NCBI RefSeq assembly: GCF_022229005.1 | Contig: NZ_JAKKFD010000028.1 | Location: 24,063 to 88,062, forward strand | Source of the DNA: Micromonospora trifolii | Lineage (GTDB): Bacteria; Actinomycetota; Actinomycetes; Mycobacteriales; Micromonosporaceae | Direction: 5' to 3' | Length of the DNA stretch: 64,000 nucleotides | Shown: positions 32,923 through 41,014 of the stretch, in pieces | Layout: each line of letters opens with the position of its first letter | Numbering within the stretch: position 1 is the first letter of the stretch | Position numbers and translations under genes: made by a program | The notes under the pieces: model-generated | Told to the model about the DNA's origin: nothing | Databases searched by the model: none | The model's input: only the letters and a program-made list of their open reading frames with translations

Positions 32923-33651
32923 TCAGGCGCGGGCGATCAGGTCTAGGACGTCGGCCAGGGCCTTCGGCTCGCTGAGCATCGGCCAGTGCCCGGTGGGCAG
33001 TTCGTGCAGCGGGCCGCCGGCCAGGCCGGTGAAGAACGGGTGCTCCTGTTGGATCATCTGCCGCACCACGCTGAGCGGGAAGGTGCTGGCGACCAGCGCG
33101 GTCGGCACCGGGCGACCGCCGGTGCGGTGGACCGGGTCGGTGGCGGCCCGCAGCGGCTGCGGGGTGGCCCGGGTGCGCAGCAGCGCGAGCGTCGGCTCGT
33201 CCAGGCCGGCCAGGTTGGTCGGGTCGGCGGCCGGATCCCAGGCCGGCGGCGGCAGCAGGTGCCCGCTGCCGATCGCGGCCCGCAGCCGTTGCTGCTCCTC
33301 CGGTGGCAGAGTGTCGAACTGTGCAGTGCCGTCCGGCAACGGCCCACTCTCCACGTAGACGATCCGGGCGATCCGGTCCGGGACGCGGTCCGCCGCCTGG
33401 GCGGCCGGCATCCCTCCACCGGAGTGCCCGACCAGCAGTACGTCGCGCAGGTCCTCGACCTCGATCAGCCGGACGATGTCGGTGGTGTGCGTGTCCAGGC
33501 TGACCTCCGGCCCGGCGAGGTGGTCGCGTTCGGCCACACCGGTCAGCGTCATCGGATGGACCTCGTGCCCCTGCGACCGCAGCGCGACTGTCACGTCCCG
33601 CCACGCCCAGGCACCCAGCCAGAATCCCGGCACCAGCACGAATGTCGCCAT
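32923..33651 (-). CDS. Alpha/beta hydrolase, esterase-like
   Basis: A 242-residue enzyme. ATFVLVPGFWLGAWAW gives the oxyanion-hole strand. The nucleophile elbow is VGHSGGGMPA (Ser), and the catalytic His lies in LPTGHWPMLSEP near the C-terminus. The family is close to plant-type methyl-esterase/AHL-lactonase-like hydrolases. ATG 33651 follows AGAAGGAG; longer in-frame starts run back into the divergent regulator's leader. It is divergent from the WYL regulator with an 80-bp shared promoter region, so it is a likely target of that regulator. Confidence 0.87.
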   Translation of the reverse strand: MATFVLVPGFWLGAWAWRDVTVALRSQGHEVHPMTLTGVAERDHLAGPEVSLDTHTTDIVRLIEVEDLRDVLLVGHSGGGMPAAQAADRVPDRIARIVYVESGPLPDGTAQFDTLPPEEQQRLRAAIGSGHLLPPPAWDPAADPTNLAGLDEPTLALLRTRATPQPLRAATDPVHRTGGRPVPTALVASTFPLSVVRQMIQQEHPFFTGLAGGPLHELPTGHWPMLSEPKALADVLDLIARA

Positions 33652-33730
33652 CGGTAGCTCCTTCTCTCGGTTACCGACAGACCGTACGATCGATTCCGGA
33701 CAGGATCCGCCCGGTTTGAAGGAGTGGCCC

Positions 33731-34729
33731 GTGTCACATCCCGCAGGACGGGTGCTGGCCCTGCTCGAACTGCTGCAGACCCGGCACCGGTCGACGGCCG
33801 CCGACCTCGCCGGCCACTTCGGCGTGGACGAGCGCACCGTGCGCCGATACGCGACCACGCTCGTCGAGCTGGGCATTCCGGTCACCGCCGACCGGGGCCG
33901 CTACGGCGGCTACCGGCTGCACTCCGGCTACAAGCTGCCCCCGCTGATGCTCACCGACGACGAGGCGGTGGCGGTGCTGCTCGGCCTCGTCGTCGCCGAA
34001 CGGGTCGGGCTCGCCACCGAGCAGCCCGCCACCGCCACCGCGCTGGCGAAGATCCGCCGGGTGCTGCCGGCGGCACTCGCCGACCGGCTCGCCGGCGTCC
34101 AGGAGCACCTGGGCTTCACCCTGCGTCGCCCGGAGCAGGAGCGCGGGCCGGCGTCGGGCACCCTGCTCGCGCTGGCCTCGGCGACCCGGCACCGGCAGCG
34201 GGTGGCGCTGGACTACCGCTCCTGGCGGGGCGAGCAGTCGCACCGCGAGCTCGATCCGTACGGACTGGTCTTCCACGCCGGCCGTTGGTATGTCACCGGC
34301 CACGACCACCGGCGTGGGGAGATCCGCACCTTCCGACTGGACCGGATCGGCGCGGTGACGCCCGGCGTGGCCACGTTCACAGTGCCGGACGGCTTCGAGG
34401 CGGTGGCGTGGGTGACCCGGTCGCTGGCCGGCGTGCCGTACACGCACGAGGTGGAGGTCGTGCTGGAGACCGACCTGGTCGCCGCCCGCCGCCGCATCCC
34501 GCCCAGCGTGGCCGAGTTGACCGCCACCACCGACGGGGTGCTGCTGCGGGCCCGAGCGGAGAGCCTGCCCGGTATGGTGGCGCTGCTCGCCGGGCTGGGC
34601 TGTCCGTTCACGGTCCGGCACCCGGAGGCGCTGCGCGCCGCGGTGGCCGAGCACGCCCGCCGGTTGGCGGACTGGGCCGCTCGGCCAGCAGGTGGACAGC
34701 CGCCCTCGCCGCGCCGCCCGCTGGACTAG
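33731..34729 (+). CDS. HTH/WYL-domain transcriptional regulator (YafY family)
   Basis: A 332-residue regulator from GTG 33731 behind AAGGAG. The N-terminal winged helix (AGRVLALLELLQTRHRSTAADLAGHFGVDERTVRRYATTL) is followed by a linker (GRYGGYRLHSGYKLPPLMLTDDEAVAV). The WYL domain (ALDYRSWRGEQSHRELDPYGLVFHAGRWYVTGHD) carries the R-x-x-D/E and GRWYVTG elements, and a WCX-type C-terminus follows. Such proteins sense small ligands or nucleic acid. It is divergent from the hydrolase gene. Its stop codon lies inside the candidate -10 of aroB. Confidence 0.9.
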   Translation: MSHPAGRVLALLELLQTRHRSTAADLAGHFGVDERTVRRYATTLVELGIPVTADRGRYGGYRLHSGYKLPPLMLTDDEAVAVLLGLVVAERVGLATEQPATATALAKIRRVLPAALADRLAGVQEHLGFTLRRPEQERGPASGTLLALASATRHRQRVALDYRSWRGEQSHRELDPYGLVFHAGRWYVTGHDHRRGEIRTFRLDRIGAVTPGVATFTVPDGFEAVAWVTRSLAGVPYTHEVEVVLETDLVAARRRIPPSVAELTATTDGVLLRARAESLPGMVALLAGLGCPFTVRHPEALRAAVAEHARRLADWAARPAGGQPPSPRRPLD

Positions 34730-34732
34730 GCT
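34727..34732 (+). promoter_or_regulatory. Candidate -10 (TAGGCT) of leaderless aroB
   Basis: TAGGCT begins at the stop codon of the WYL regulator and ends 7 bp before the aroB ATG. No ribosome site lies in the 7-bp spacer. Confidence 0.45.
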
Positions 34733-34739
34733 GCCGGCG

Positions 34740-35819
34740 ATGGACGAGGTGACCCGGATTCCGGTCGGCGGCGAGCGGCCGTACGACGTCTTGGTGGGAC
34801 GTGACCTGCTGGGCGCGCTGCCTGGCCTGCTGCCCGGCGCGACCCGGGTGGCGGTGCTGCACGCGCCTCCGCTCAAGGCCCTCGCGGACGCGCTCGGTGA
34901 GCGCCTGCGCGCCGCCGGCGTCGAGCCGCTGCCGATCGAGGTGCCCGACGCCGAGTCGGGCAAGCACATCGAGGTGGCCGCCGCCTGCTGGGACCGGCTC
35001 GGCGCGGCCGGCTTCACCCGTACCGACGCGGTGGTCGGGGTGGGCGGCGGCGCGGTGACCGACCTGGCCGGCTTCGTCGCTGCCTGCTGGTTGCGGGGGG
35101 TGCGCTGGGTGCCGGTGGCGACCTCGCTGCTGGGCATGGTCGACGCCGCGGTGGGTGGCAAGACGGGCATCAACACGTCCGCCGGCAAGAACCTGGTGGG
35201 CGCGTTCCACCCGCCGGTCGGGGTGTTGGCCGACCTGGCCACTCTGGACAGCCTGCCGGCTGTCGACCTGGCGGCCGGGTTGGCCGAGGTCGTCAAGTGC
35301 GGTTTCATCGCCGACCCGACGATCCTGGACCTCATCGAGGATGATCCGGAGGCCGCCACCGACCCCCGGGGGCCGGTGAGTCGGGAGCTGATTGAGCGGG
35401 CCATCCGGGTCAAGGCCGACGTGGTCGCCGGCGACCTGCGCGAGTCGGGCCTGCGGGAGGTGCTCAACTACGGTCACACCCTGGCCCACGCCATCGAGCA
35501 GAACGAGGGCTACCGCTGGCGCCACGGCCACGCCGTCGCCGTCGGTCTCGTGTACGCGGCCACGCTGGCCCGGCTCGCCGGGCGGCTGGACGCGCCGACC
35601 GCCGACCGGCACCGGGTCACGTTGAGCGCGCTGGGCCTGCCGGTGAGCTACCCGGTCGACGCCTGGCCGCAGCTGTTGGCCGCGATGCGGGTGGACAAGA
35701 AGACCCGGGGCAGTCGACTGCGCTTCGTGGTGCTCGACGGGCTGGCCCGCCCGGCGATGTTGGAGGGCCCGGACGACGCATTGCTGGAGGCCGCCTACCG
35801 CGAGGTGGCCACCCCATGA
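34740..35819 (+). CDS. aroB: 3-Dehydroquinate synthase
   Basis: A 359-residue NAD- and metal-dependent enzyme that cyclises DAHP. NAD-binding is seen in VVGVGGGAVTDLAGFVAACWLRGV, substrate contacts in VATSLLGMVDAAVGGKTGIN, and metal ligands in GLAEVVKCG (Glu), REVLNYGHTLAHAIE (His) and RHGHAVAVG (His). The ATG at 34740 gives the family start DEVTRIPVGGERPYDVLVG. It overlaps aroQ (ATGA). The usual aroC-aroK-aroB-aroQ order is interrupted here by the hydrolase/WYL pair. Confidence 0.96.
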   Translation: MDEVTRIPVGGERPYDVLVGRDLLGALPGLLPGATRVAVLHAPPLKALADALGERLRAAGVEPLPIEVPDAESGKHIEVAAACWDRLGAAGFTRTDAVVGVGGGAVTDLAGFVAACWLRGVRWVPVATSLLGMVDAAVGGKTGINTSAGKNLVGAFHPPVGVLADLATLDSLPAVDLAAGLAEVVKCGFIADPTILDLIEDDPEAATDPRGPVSRELIERAIRVKADVVAGDLRESGLREVLNYGHTLAHAIEQNEGYRWRHGHAVAVGLVYAATLARLAGRLDAPTADRHRVTLSALGLPVSYPVDAWPQLLAAMRVDKKTRGSRLRFVVLDGLARPAMLEGPDDALLEAAYREVATP

Positions 35820-36241
35820 AGGTCTACGTCCTCAACGGGCCGAACCTGGGCCGGCTGGGCACCCGCGAGCCCGATGTGTACGGCGCGACCAGCTACGCGG
35901 ATCTGGTGGCGCTCTGCGAGAGCACCGGCCGGGAGCTGGGGTTGGCGGTGACGGTCCGGCAGACCGACGCGGAGCATGAACTGCTCGGCTGGCTGCACAC
36001 GGCGGCCGACGAGGGGGCCGCTGTGGTGCTCAACCCGGCCGCCTGGTCGCACTACTCGTACGCGGTTCGCGACGCCTGCGCCATGCTGCGGGGGCCGCTG
36101 GTGGAGGTGCACATCTCCAACATCCACACCCGTGAGGAGTTCCGGCACCACTCGGTGGTCTCGGCGGTGGCGACCGGAGTGATCTGCGGTCTCGGCATCG
36201 ACGGCTATCGTCTCGCTCTGCAGCATCTGGCCACCCGCTGA
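35816..36241 (+). CDS. aroQ: 3-Dehydroquinate dehydratase, type II
   Basis: A 141-residue dodecamer-type dehydratase. VLNGPNLGRLGTREPDVYG holds the catalytic Tyr and Arg loop. RQTDAEHELLGWLH replaces the QSNHEGELI of other bacteria, as usual in actinobacteria. The conserved NPAAWSHYSYAVRDA and VEVHISNIHTREEFR (catalytic His, substrate Asn/Ser) follow. It is translationally coupled to aroB. A promoter for efp lies 55 bp downstream. Confidence 0.95.
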   Translation: MKVYVLNGPNLGRLGTREPDVYGATSYADLVALCESTGRELGLAVTVRQTDAEHELLGWLHTAADEGAAVVLNPAAWSHYSYAVRDACAMLRGPLVEVHISNIHTREEFRHHSVVSAVATGVICGLGIDGYRLALQHLATR

Positions 36242-36295
36242 GGGGCCGTCGATGGGGCGCTCCGAACGGGGGGCCGTCCGATTCGACGCAGCTTG

Positions 36296-36301
36296 TAGAC
36301 T
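36296..36301 (+). promoter_or_regulatory. Candidate -10 (TAGACT) for efp-nusB
   Basis: TAGACT lies 38 bp before the efp start, leaving a short leader that includes AAGGCAGGA. The same hexamer precedes metK and def in this window. The -35 region is weak. Confidence 0.45.
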
Positions 36302-36339
36302 TGCCAGGTCTGTCCGCCAATTGATGATCAAGGCAGGAA

Positions 36340-36897
36340 ATGGCCTCCACCAACGACCTCAAAAACGGCCTGGTACTCAACCTGGACGGCGAGCTCTGGG
36401 CCGTCGTCGAGTTCCAGCACGTCAAGCCCGGTAAGGGTGGTGCCTTCGTGCGCACCACGCTGAAGAACGTGCTGTCCGGGAAGGTGGTCGACAAGACCTT
36501 CAACGCGGGCACCAAGGTCGAAACCGCGACCGTTGACAAGCGCACGATGCAGTACCTGTACGCCGACGGCGAGGACTTCGTCTTCATGGATCTGGAGACC
36601 TTCGACCAGATCACCGTGCCCGGTGGCACCGTCGGTGAGGCAGCCAACTACCTGCTGCCCGAGGCGGAGGCGACAGTCGCCCAGCACGAGGGTGTGCCGC
36701 TCTACATCGAGCTGCCCACCAGCGTCGTGCTGGAGGTCACCTACACCGAGCCGGGTCTGCAGGGCGACCGCTCGACCGGCGGCACCAAGCCGGCGACCGT
36801 GGAGACCGGCGCCACAGTGCCGGTTCCGCTGTTCATCACCACCGGCGAGAAGATCAAGGTCGACACCCGCGACGGCCGTTACCTCGGCCGCGCCTGA
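36340..36897 (+). CDS. efp: Translation elongation factor P
   Basis: A 185-residue three-domain OB/KOW protein that rescues ribosomes stalled at polyproline. Domain I holds the tip loop FQHVKPGKGGAFVRTTLKNV, with Lys32 at the site that is modified in many bacteria. Domain III ends TTGEKIKVDTRDGRYLGRA. The factor is relevant here, since several proteins in this window (notably the 1066-residue one) contain Pro-Pro stretches. Its stop shares a base with the nusB ATG. Confidence 0.97.
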   Translation: MASTNDLKNGLVLNLDGELWAVVEFQHVKPGKGGAFVRTTLKNVLSGKVVDKTFNAGTKVETATVDKRTMQYLYADGEDFVFMDLETFDQITVPGGTVGEAANYLLPEAEATVAQHEGVPLYIELPTSVVLEVTYTEPGLQGDRSTGGTKPATVETGATVPVPLFITTGEKIKVDTRDGRYLGRA

Positions 36898-37331
36898 TGG
36901 CTGAGGGTTCCAAGCAGCAGATGCCGGCGCGCCGCAAGGCACGCAAGCGGGCGCTGGATGTCCTCTACGAGGCCGACCTGCGGGACAAGCCTCCGGTGGA
37001 GGTGCTCGCCGGCTACGTGCAGCGGATCGAGCAGCCCCGACCGGAGCATCTGGGCTACGCGGTGGGCCTGGTCGAGGGGGTTGCCGAGCACCTCAACCGG
37101 ATCGACGAGCTGATCGCCAGCTACGCCGAGGGTTGGACGCTGGAGCGGATGCCGGTCGTCGACCGTAATCTCGCCCGGATCGCCGTCTACGAGTTGCTCT
37201 ACGTCGACGAGATCGACGACGCGGTGGCGATCAGCGAGGCGGTGGAGTTGGCCCGGCAGATGTCGACAGACGATTCGCCGCGCTTCCTCAACGGGGTGCT
37301 CGGCCGGATCGCCGAGTACGCCACCCGCTGA
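36897..37331 (+). CDS. nusB: Transcription antitermination factor NusB
   Basis: A 144-residue all-helical protein that binds boxA RNA with NusE (S10) in rRNA transcription. The basic N-terminus PARRKARKRALDVLYEADLR is the RNA-binding helix. ERMPVVDRNLARIAVYELLYVDEIDDAVAISEAVELARQMSTDDSPRFLNGVLGRIAE matches the family end closely. It is coupled to efp (TGATG) and followed by a 17-bp perfect terminator stem facing bldD. Confidence 0.96.
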   Translation: MAEGSKQQMPARRKARKRALDVLYEADLRDKPPVEVLAGYVQRIEQPRPEHLGYAVGLVEGVAEHLNRIDELIASYAEGWTLERMPVVDRNLARIAVYELLYVDEIDDAVAISEAVELARQMSTDDSPRFLNGVLGRIAEYATR

Positions 37332-37354
37332 GCGTCCGCACCGAACACCGCAAT

Positions 37355-37392
37355 CCGAAAGGGCCCGTGCCGACTGGCACGGGCCCTTTCGG
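37355..37392. terminator. Perfect 17-bp stem, bidirectional terminator of nusB and bldD
   Basis: CCGAAAGGGCCCGTGCC, loop GACT, GGCACGGGCCCTTTCGG. It lies 23 bp after nusB and on the 3' side of the convergent bldD. The CCCTTTC run gives a partial T tract on the plus strand. Confidence 0.85.
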
Positions 37393-37460
37393 TGAAGCGG
37401 CAGATCAGGTGAAGCGGCAGATCAGGTGAAGCGGCAGATCAGGTGAAGCGGCAGATCAGG
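37393..37460. repeat. Four exact tandem 17-bp repeats overlapping the bldD stop
   Basis: The unit TGAAGCGGCAGATCAGG occurs four times without change (37393-37409, 37410-37426, 37427-37443, 37444-37460). The last unit contains the bldD stop codon (37456-37458 on the minus strand) and its final sense base. On the bldD mRNA the repeats follow directly as 3' untranslated sequence before the terminator stem. Exact identity suggests recent slippage. Confidence 0.92.
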
Positions 37461-37944
37461 AGGCGAAGAACGCCCGGGGGTCGGCCACCAGCACGCCGTG
37501 CTCGGTGAGCCGCTCGATCAGACCCGACGGTGAGGCGTCGTAGACGATCGCGAGCGCCCGCAGGTCGTCGGCGCGGATGGAGAGCACCCGGCCGTTGTAG
37601 TCGCCGCGCTGCTGCTGGATGGCGCGGGCGTAGCGGGCGACGTAGGCCAGGTCCTCGGAGGCCTCGTCGTAGAGCCGCTCCAGGTCCAGGACAATCTTGC
37701 TGGTGGGCTCGTGACGGACGCCACTGCCGTCAGGCAGCAACTCCGAGACGGGTACGCGGTAGAACTCGGCCAACTCGGCCAGACGGGACACCGTCACGGC
37801 CCGGTCGCCACGCTCGTACGAGCCGACCACCACGGCCTTCCACCGCCCGTTCGACTTCTCCTCCACACCCTGCAGGGAGAGACCCTGCTGCTGGCGGATG
37901 GAGCGCAGGCGGGCGCCCAGAGACTTGGCGTATTCAGAGGGCAT
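37456..37944 (-). CDS. bldD: BldD-type developmental master regulator (c-di-GMP-responsive)
   Basis: A 162-residue DNA-binding protein. The N-terminal XRE helix-turn-helix (YAKSLGARLRSIRQQQGLSLQGVEEKSNGRWKAVVVGSYERGDRAVTVSRLAELAEFY) matches BldD of Streptomyces nearly throughout. The C-terminal domain keeps the c-di-GMP site RGD-x8-RxxD (Arg113-Gly-Asp, Arg124 to Asp127). In Streptomyces, BldD bound to tetrameric c-di-GMP represses sporulation genes. The ATG at 37944 follows GGGAG at 7 bp. It is convergent with nusB and divergent from the pyr operon, sharing a 288-bp upstream region. Confidence 0.96.
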   Translation of the reverse strand: MPSEYAKSLGARLRSIRQQQGLSLQGVEEKSNGRWKAVVVGSYERGDRAVTVSRLAELAEFYRVPVSELLPDGSGVRHEPTSKIVLDLERLYDEASEDLAYVARYARAIQQQRGDYNGRVLSIRADDLRALAIVYDASPSGLIERLTEHGVLVADPRAFFAS

Positions 37945-38200
37945 TCGGACACTCCCAGTGCTGCTCGGGGTTCTCCCGTCGATCGCTACGGAGCGTGACG
38001 GTACGGGGAATGCGACACGTGGTCAAGTGGTCGTGCCCCTACCGTTGCGGAGCGTCCGGGGAGTTTTCCCCTTTTCCGGCGCCTGACCCGGTGGTCAGCG
38101 GCCGCCGTCCATCACCCCGGTGACCACTGGTAACGTGGCGGAAGCCCCGGCCCAGGTCTGCTGAGCGGTCCGGCCGGAGGTGCCCGACATCCTTTAACGA

Positions 38201-38226
38201 CCCGTCCAGTGAGGCGGGGAAGGAGG
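38201..38226 (+). promoter_or_regulatory. PyrR-binding RNA hairpin overlapping the pyrR ribosome site
   Basis: CCCG (38201-38204), loop TCCAGTGAGG, CGGG (38215-38218) is followed at once by AAGGAGG (38220-38226) and GTG 38233. The loop fits the known PyrR recognition sequence (GUCC-x-G-x-GAGG). With no antiterminator visible and the Shine-Dalgarno adjoining the stem, PyrR-UMP binding would block translation, the mode described for mycobacterial PyrR. Confidence 0.75.
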
Positions 38227-38232
38227 TCCGCC

Positions 38233-38817
38233 GTGGCATACCCACCGGCTGCCCGTTCGTCACCACCGCGACAACCCTCGGTGAAGGTGATCCTCGCCAG
38301 CGCCGACGTGCAACGCGTGGTCGACCGCATCGCCCACCAGATCCTGGAGAAGACCCAGGGCGCCGCCAACACGGTGCTGCTCGGGATTCCCACCCGGGGC
38401 ACCCCCCTCGCCCGGCGGCTCGCCGACCGGATCAGCACCTTCGAGGACGTCGCCGTTCCGGTCGGTGTGCTCGACATCACCCTCTACCGCGACGACCTCC
38501 GTCGGCACGCCACCCGCGCGGTGGGTCCGACCGAGCTGCCGCCCGGCGGGATCGACGGCAAACGGGTCATCCTGGTCGACGACGTGCTCTTCTCCGGGCG
38601 CACCGTCCGGGCCGCGCTCGACGCGCTCAACGACGTGGGCCGCCCGGCCTCGGTGCAGCTCGCCGTCCTGGTCGACCGGGGCCACCGCGAGTTGCCGATC
38701 CGCGCCGACTACGTCGGCAAGAACATCCCGACCTCGCTCGCCGAGAGCGTCAAGGTGACGCTCGCCGAGATCGACGGGACGGACGAGGTCAAGCTCTACG
38801 GGGGAACCGCCTCATGA
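38233..38817 (+). CDS. pyrR: Bifunctional pyr operon regulator / uracil phosphoribosyltransferase
   Basis: A 194-residue PRTase-fold RNA-binding regulator. The PRPP loop is KRVILVDDVLFSGRTVRAAL. GIPTRGTPLARRLADRI and DITLYRDDLRRH are family landmarks, and DYVGKNIPTSLAESV lies near the C-terminus. It represses the operon when UMP is plentiful. GTG 38233, 6 bp from a perfect AAGGAGG, is preferred; an in-frame GTG at 38209 lies inside the RNA hairpin. It has an ~18-residue Pro/Ser/Arg lead. Its stop overlaps pyrB (ATGA). Confidence 0.96.
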   Translation: MAYPPAARSSPPRQPSVKVILASADVQRVVDRIAHQILEKTQGAANTVLLGIPTRGTPLARRLADRISTFEDVAVPVGVLDITLYRDDLRRHATRAVGPTELPPGGIDGKRVILVDDVLFSGRTVRAALDALNDVGRPASVQLAVLVDRGHRELPIRADYVGKNIPTSLAESVKVTLAEIDGTDEVKLYGGTAS

Positions 38818-39740
38818 TCAAACACTTGCTCTCCGGCGGGGACCTGGACGCCGACACCGCCACCGAGATCCTGGACACCGCCGCCGAGATGGCCACCGTC
38901 GCCGGCCGGGAGATCAAGAAGCTTCCCGCGCTGCGCGGACGGACAGTGGTGAACCTCTTCTACGAGGACTCCACGCGTACCCGGATCTCGTTCGAGGCGG
39001 CAGCGAAGCGGCTCAGCGCCGACGTGATCAACTTTTCCGCGAAGGGGTCGAGTGTCACCAAGGGTGAGAGCCTGAAGGACACCGCGCTGACCCTTCAGGC
39101 AATGGGCGCGGACGCCGTGGTCATCCGACACCCCGCCTCCGGAGCGCCGCACCGCCTGGCCAACTGGGTGGACGGTTCGGTGGTCAACGCCGGCGACGGC
39201 ACCCACGAGCACCCCACCCAGGCGCTGCTGGACGCGTACACCATGCGGGCCCGGCTGGGCCGGCTCGCCGGGCTGTCGGTAGCGGTGGTCGGGGACGTGC
39301 TGCACTCCCGGGTGGCCCGGTCCAACGTGCTGCTGCTCTCCACCCTCGGCGCCAAGGTCACCCTGGTCGGCCCGCCGACCCTCATCCCGGTCGACATCGC
39401 GGGCGCCCTCGCGCCCGGCACCGACGTCTCCTACGACCTCGACTCCGTCCTGCCGAACGTCGACGTGGTGATGATGCTGCGTGTGCAGCGGGAGCGGATG
39501 AACGACTCCTACTTCCCCTCCGCGCGCGAGTACGCCCGCCGCTACGGGCTGGACGGCCCGCGGATGCGCCGGCTGCCCGAGCACGCGATCGTCATGCACC
39601 CCGGCCCGATGAACCGGGGGATGGAGATCACCCCCGAGGTCGCCGACTCACCCCGCTCCACCATCGTCGAACAGGTCACCAACGGGGTCTCCGTGCGGAT
39701 GGCTGTCCTTTACCTGCTGCTCGGAGGGAACAACCGGTGA
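38814..39740 (+). CDS. pyrB: Aspartate carbamoyltransferase, catalytic chain
   Basis: A 308-residue enzyme forming carbamoyl-aspartate. The carbamoyl-phosphate loop is FYEDSTRTRISFEAAAKRL, the second-subunit Ser/Lys loop is GSSVTKGESL, and the HPxQ motif is EHPTQALLDAY. VMHPGPMNRGMEI holds the aspartate-side Pro-Leu-type loop. No pyrI is present. ATG 38814 overlaps pyrR and the stop overlaps pyrC (GTGA), so the operon is tightly coupled. Confidence 0.97.
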   Translation: MIKHLLSGGDLDADTATEILDTAAEMATVAGREIKKLPALRGRTVVNLFYEDSTRTRISFEAAAKRLSADVINFSAKGSSVTKGESLKDTALTLQAMGADAVVIRHPASGAPHRLANWVDGSVVNAGDGTHEHPTQALLDAYTMRARLGRLAGLSVAVVGDVLHSRVARSNVLLLSTLGAKVTLVGPPTLIPVDIAGALAPGTDVSYDLDSVLPNVDVVMMLRVQRERMNDSYFPSAREYARRYGLDGPRMRRLPEHAIVMHPGPMNRGMEITPEVADSPRSTIVEQVTNGVSVRMAVLYLLLGGNNR

Positions 39741-41014
39741 CCGCGTACCTGATCACCAGCGTGAGTGTCGTCGGCGCCGCGCCGACCGACCTGCTGATCC
39801 GCGACGGCGTGATCGCCGAGGTCGGTCCCGACCTGACCGCGCCGGACGCCACAGTCATCGACGGCACCGGCCTGGTCGCCCTGCCCGGCCTCGTCGACCT
39901 GCACACCCACCTGCGCGAACCCGGTCGGGAGGACGCCGAGACCGTCGAGTCCGGTTCCCGGGCGGCGGCGCTGGGCGGCTACACGGCGGTCTGCGCGATG
40001 GCCAACACCTCCCCGGTGGCGGACACCGCCGGTGTGGTCGAGCAGGTCTGGCGGCTCGGCCGGGAGGCCGGCCTGGTCGACGTGCAGCCGATCGGCGCGG
40101 TCACCGTCGGGCTGGCCGGCGAGCGGTTGGCCGAGCTGGGCGCGATGGCCGACTCGGCGGCCCGGGTGCGGATCTTCTCCGACGACGGGCACTGCGTCGC
40201 CGACCCGAAGCTGATGCGCCGAGCCCTGGAGTACGTCAAGGCGTTCGACGGGATCATCGCCCAGCACGCGGAGGAGCCCCGGCTCACCGAGGGCGCCCAG
40301 ATGCACGAGGGTGAGGTCTCCACCCGGCTCGGCCTGATCGGCTGGCCGGCGGTCGCCGAGGAGGCGATCATCGCCCGGGACGTGCTGCTCGCCGAGCACG
40401 TGGGCAGCCGACTGCACGTCTGCCACGTCTCCACAGCCGGCAGCGTCGAGGTGCTGCGCCAGGCAAAGGCACGCGGGGTACGCGTGAGCGCCGAGGTGAC
40501 CCCGCACCACCTGCTGCTCACCGACGAGCGTGCGGAGAGCTACGACCCCGTCTTCAAGGTGAACCCGCCGCTGCGCACGGCCGCGGACATCGCCGCGCTG
40601 CGCGCCGCCCTCGCCGACGGGGTGATCGACGTGATCGCCACCGACCACGCCCCGCACGCGGTGGAGGACAAGGAGTGCGAGTGGGCGTACGCCCGGCCGG
40701 GGATGCTCGGTCTGGAGACTGCCCTCTCCATCGCGCTGGACGTGCTCGGCCCCGAGTGGGACCTGATCGCCGAGCGGATGTCGCGCACCCCCGCACGGAT
40801 CGCCGGCCTCACCGGGCACGGCGTCGACCCGGCGCCGGGTGTGCCGGCCAACCTGACAGTGATCGACCCGGCCGCCCGCCGCACCATCGACCCGGCGGAG
40901 CTGGCCAGTCGCAGTCGCAACACCCCGTATGCCCGCATGACGCTGCCAGGTCGCATCGTGGCGACCTTCCTGCGTGGCGAGCCGACGGTCCTGGACGGAA
41001 AGGCAGTCAAGTAA
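39737..41014 (+). CDS. pyrC: Dihydroorotase
   Basis: A 425-residue zinc amidohydrolase (type I). Metal ligands are in LVDLHTHLREPGRED (His-x-His), the carboxylated-Lys region, LHVCHVSTAGSVE and IATDHAPHAVEDKE. GYTAVCAMANTSPVADTA is the family's substrate-side stretch. GTG 39737 overlaps pyrB and the TAATG junction overlaps carA. In mycobacteria a small membrane protein gene lies between pyrC and carA; it is absent here. Confidence 0.97.
   Translation: MTAYLITSVSVVGAAPTDLLIRDGVIAEVGPDLTAPDATVIDGTGLVALPGLVDLHTHLREPGREDAETVESGSRAAALGGYTAVCAMANTSPVADTAGVVEQVWRLGREAGLVDVQPIGAVTVGLAGERLAELGAMADSAARVRIFSDDGHCVADPKLMRRALEYVKAFDGIIAQHAEEPRLTEGAQMHEGEVSTRLGLIGWPAVAEEAIIARDVLLAEHVGSRLHVCHVSTAGSVEVLRQAKARGVRVSAEVTPHHLLLTDERAESYDPVFKVNPPLRTAADIAALRAALADGVIDVIATDHAPHAVEDKECEWAYARPGMLGLETALSIALDVLGPEWDLIAERMSRTPARIAGLTGHGVDPAPGVPANLTVIDPAARRTIDPAELASRSRNTPYARMTLPGRIVATFLRGEPTVLDGKAVK

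Noticed and set aside
37940..37965. A BldD operator (CACT-CCC-AGTG dyad) at the bldD start
   Set aside because: The dyad is short, does not fit the known BldD box well and mostly coincides with the ribosome site of bldD.
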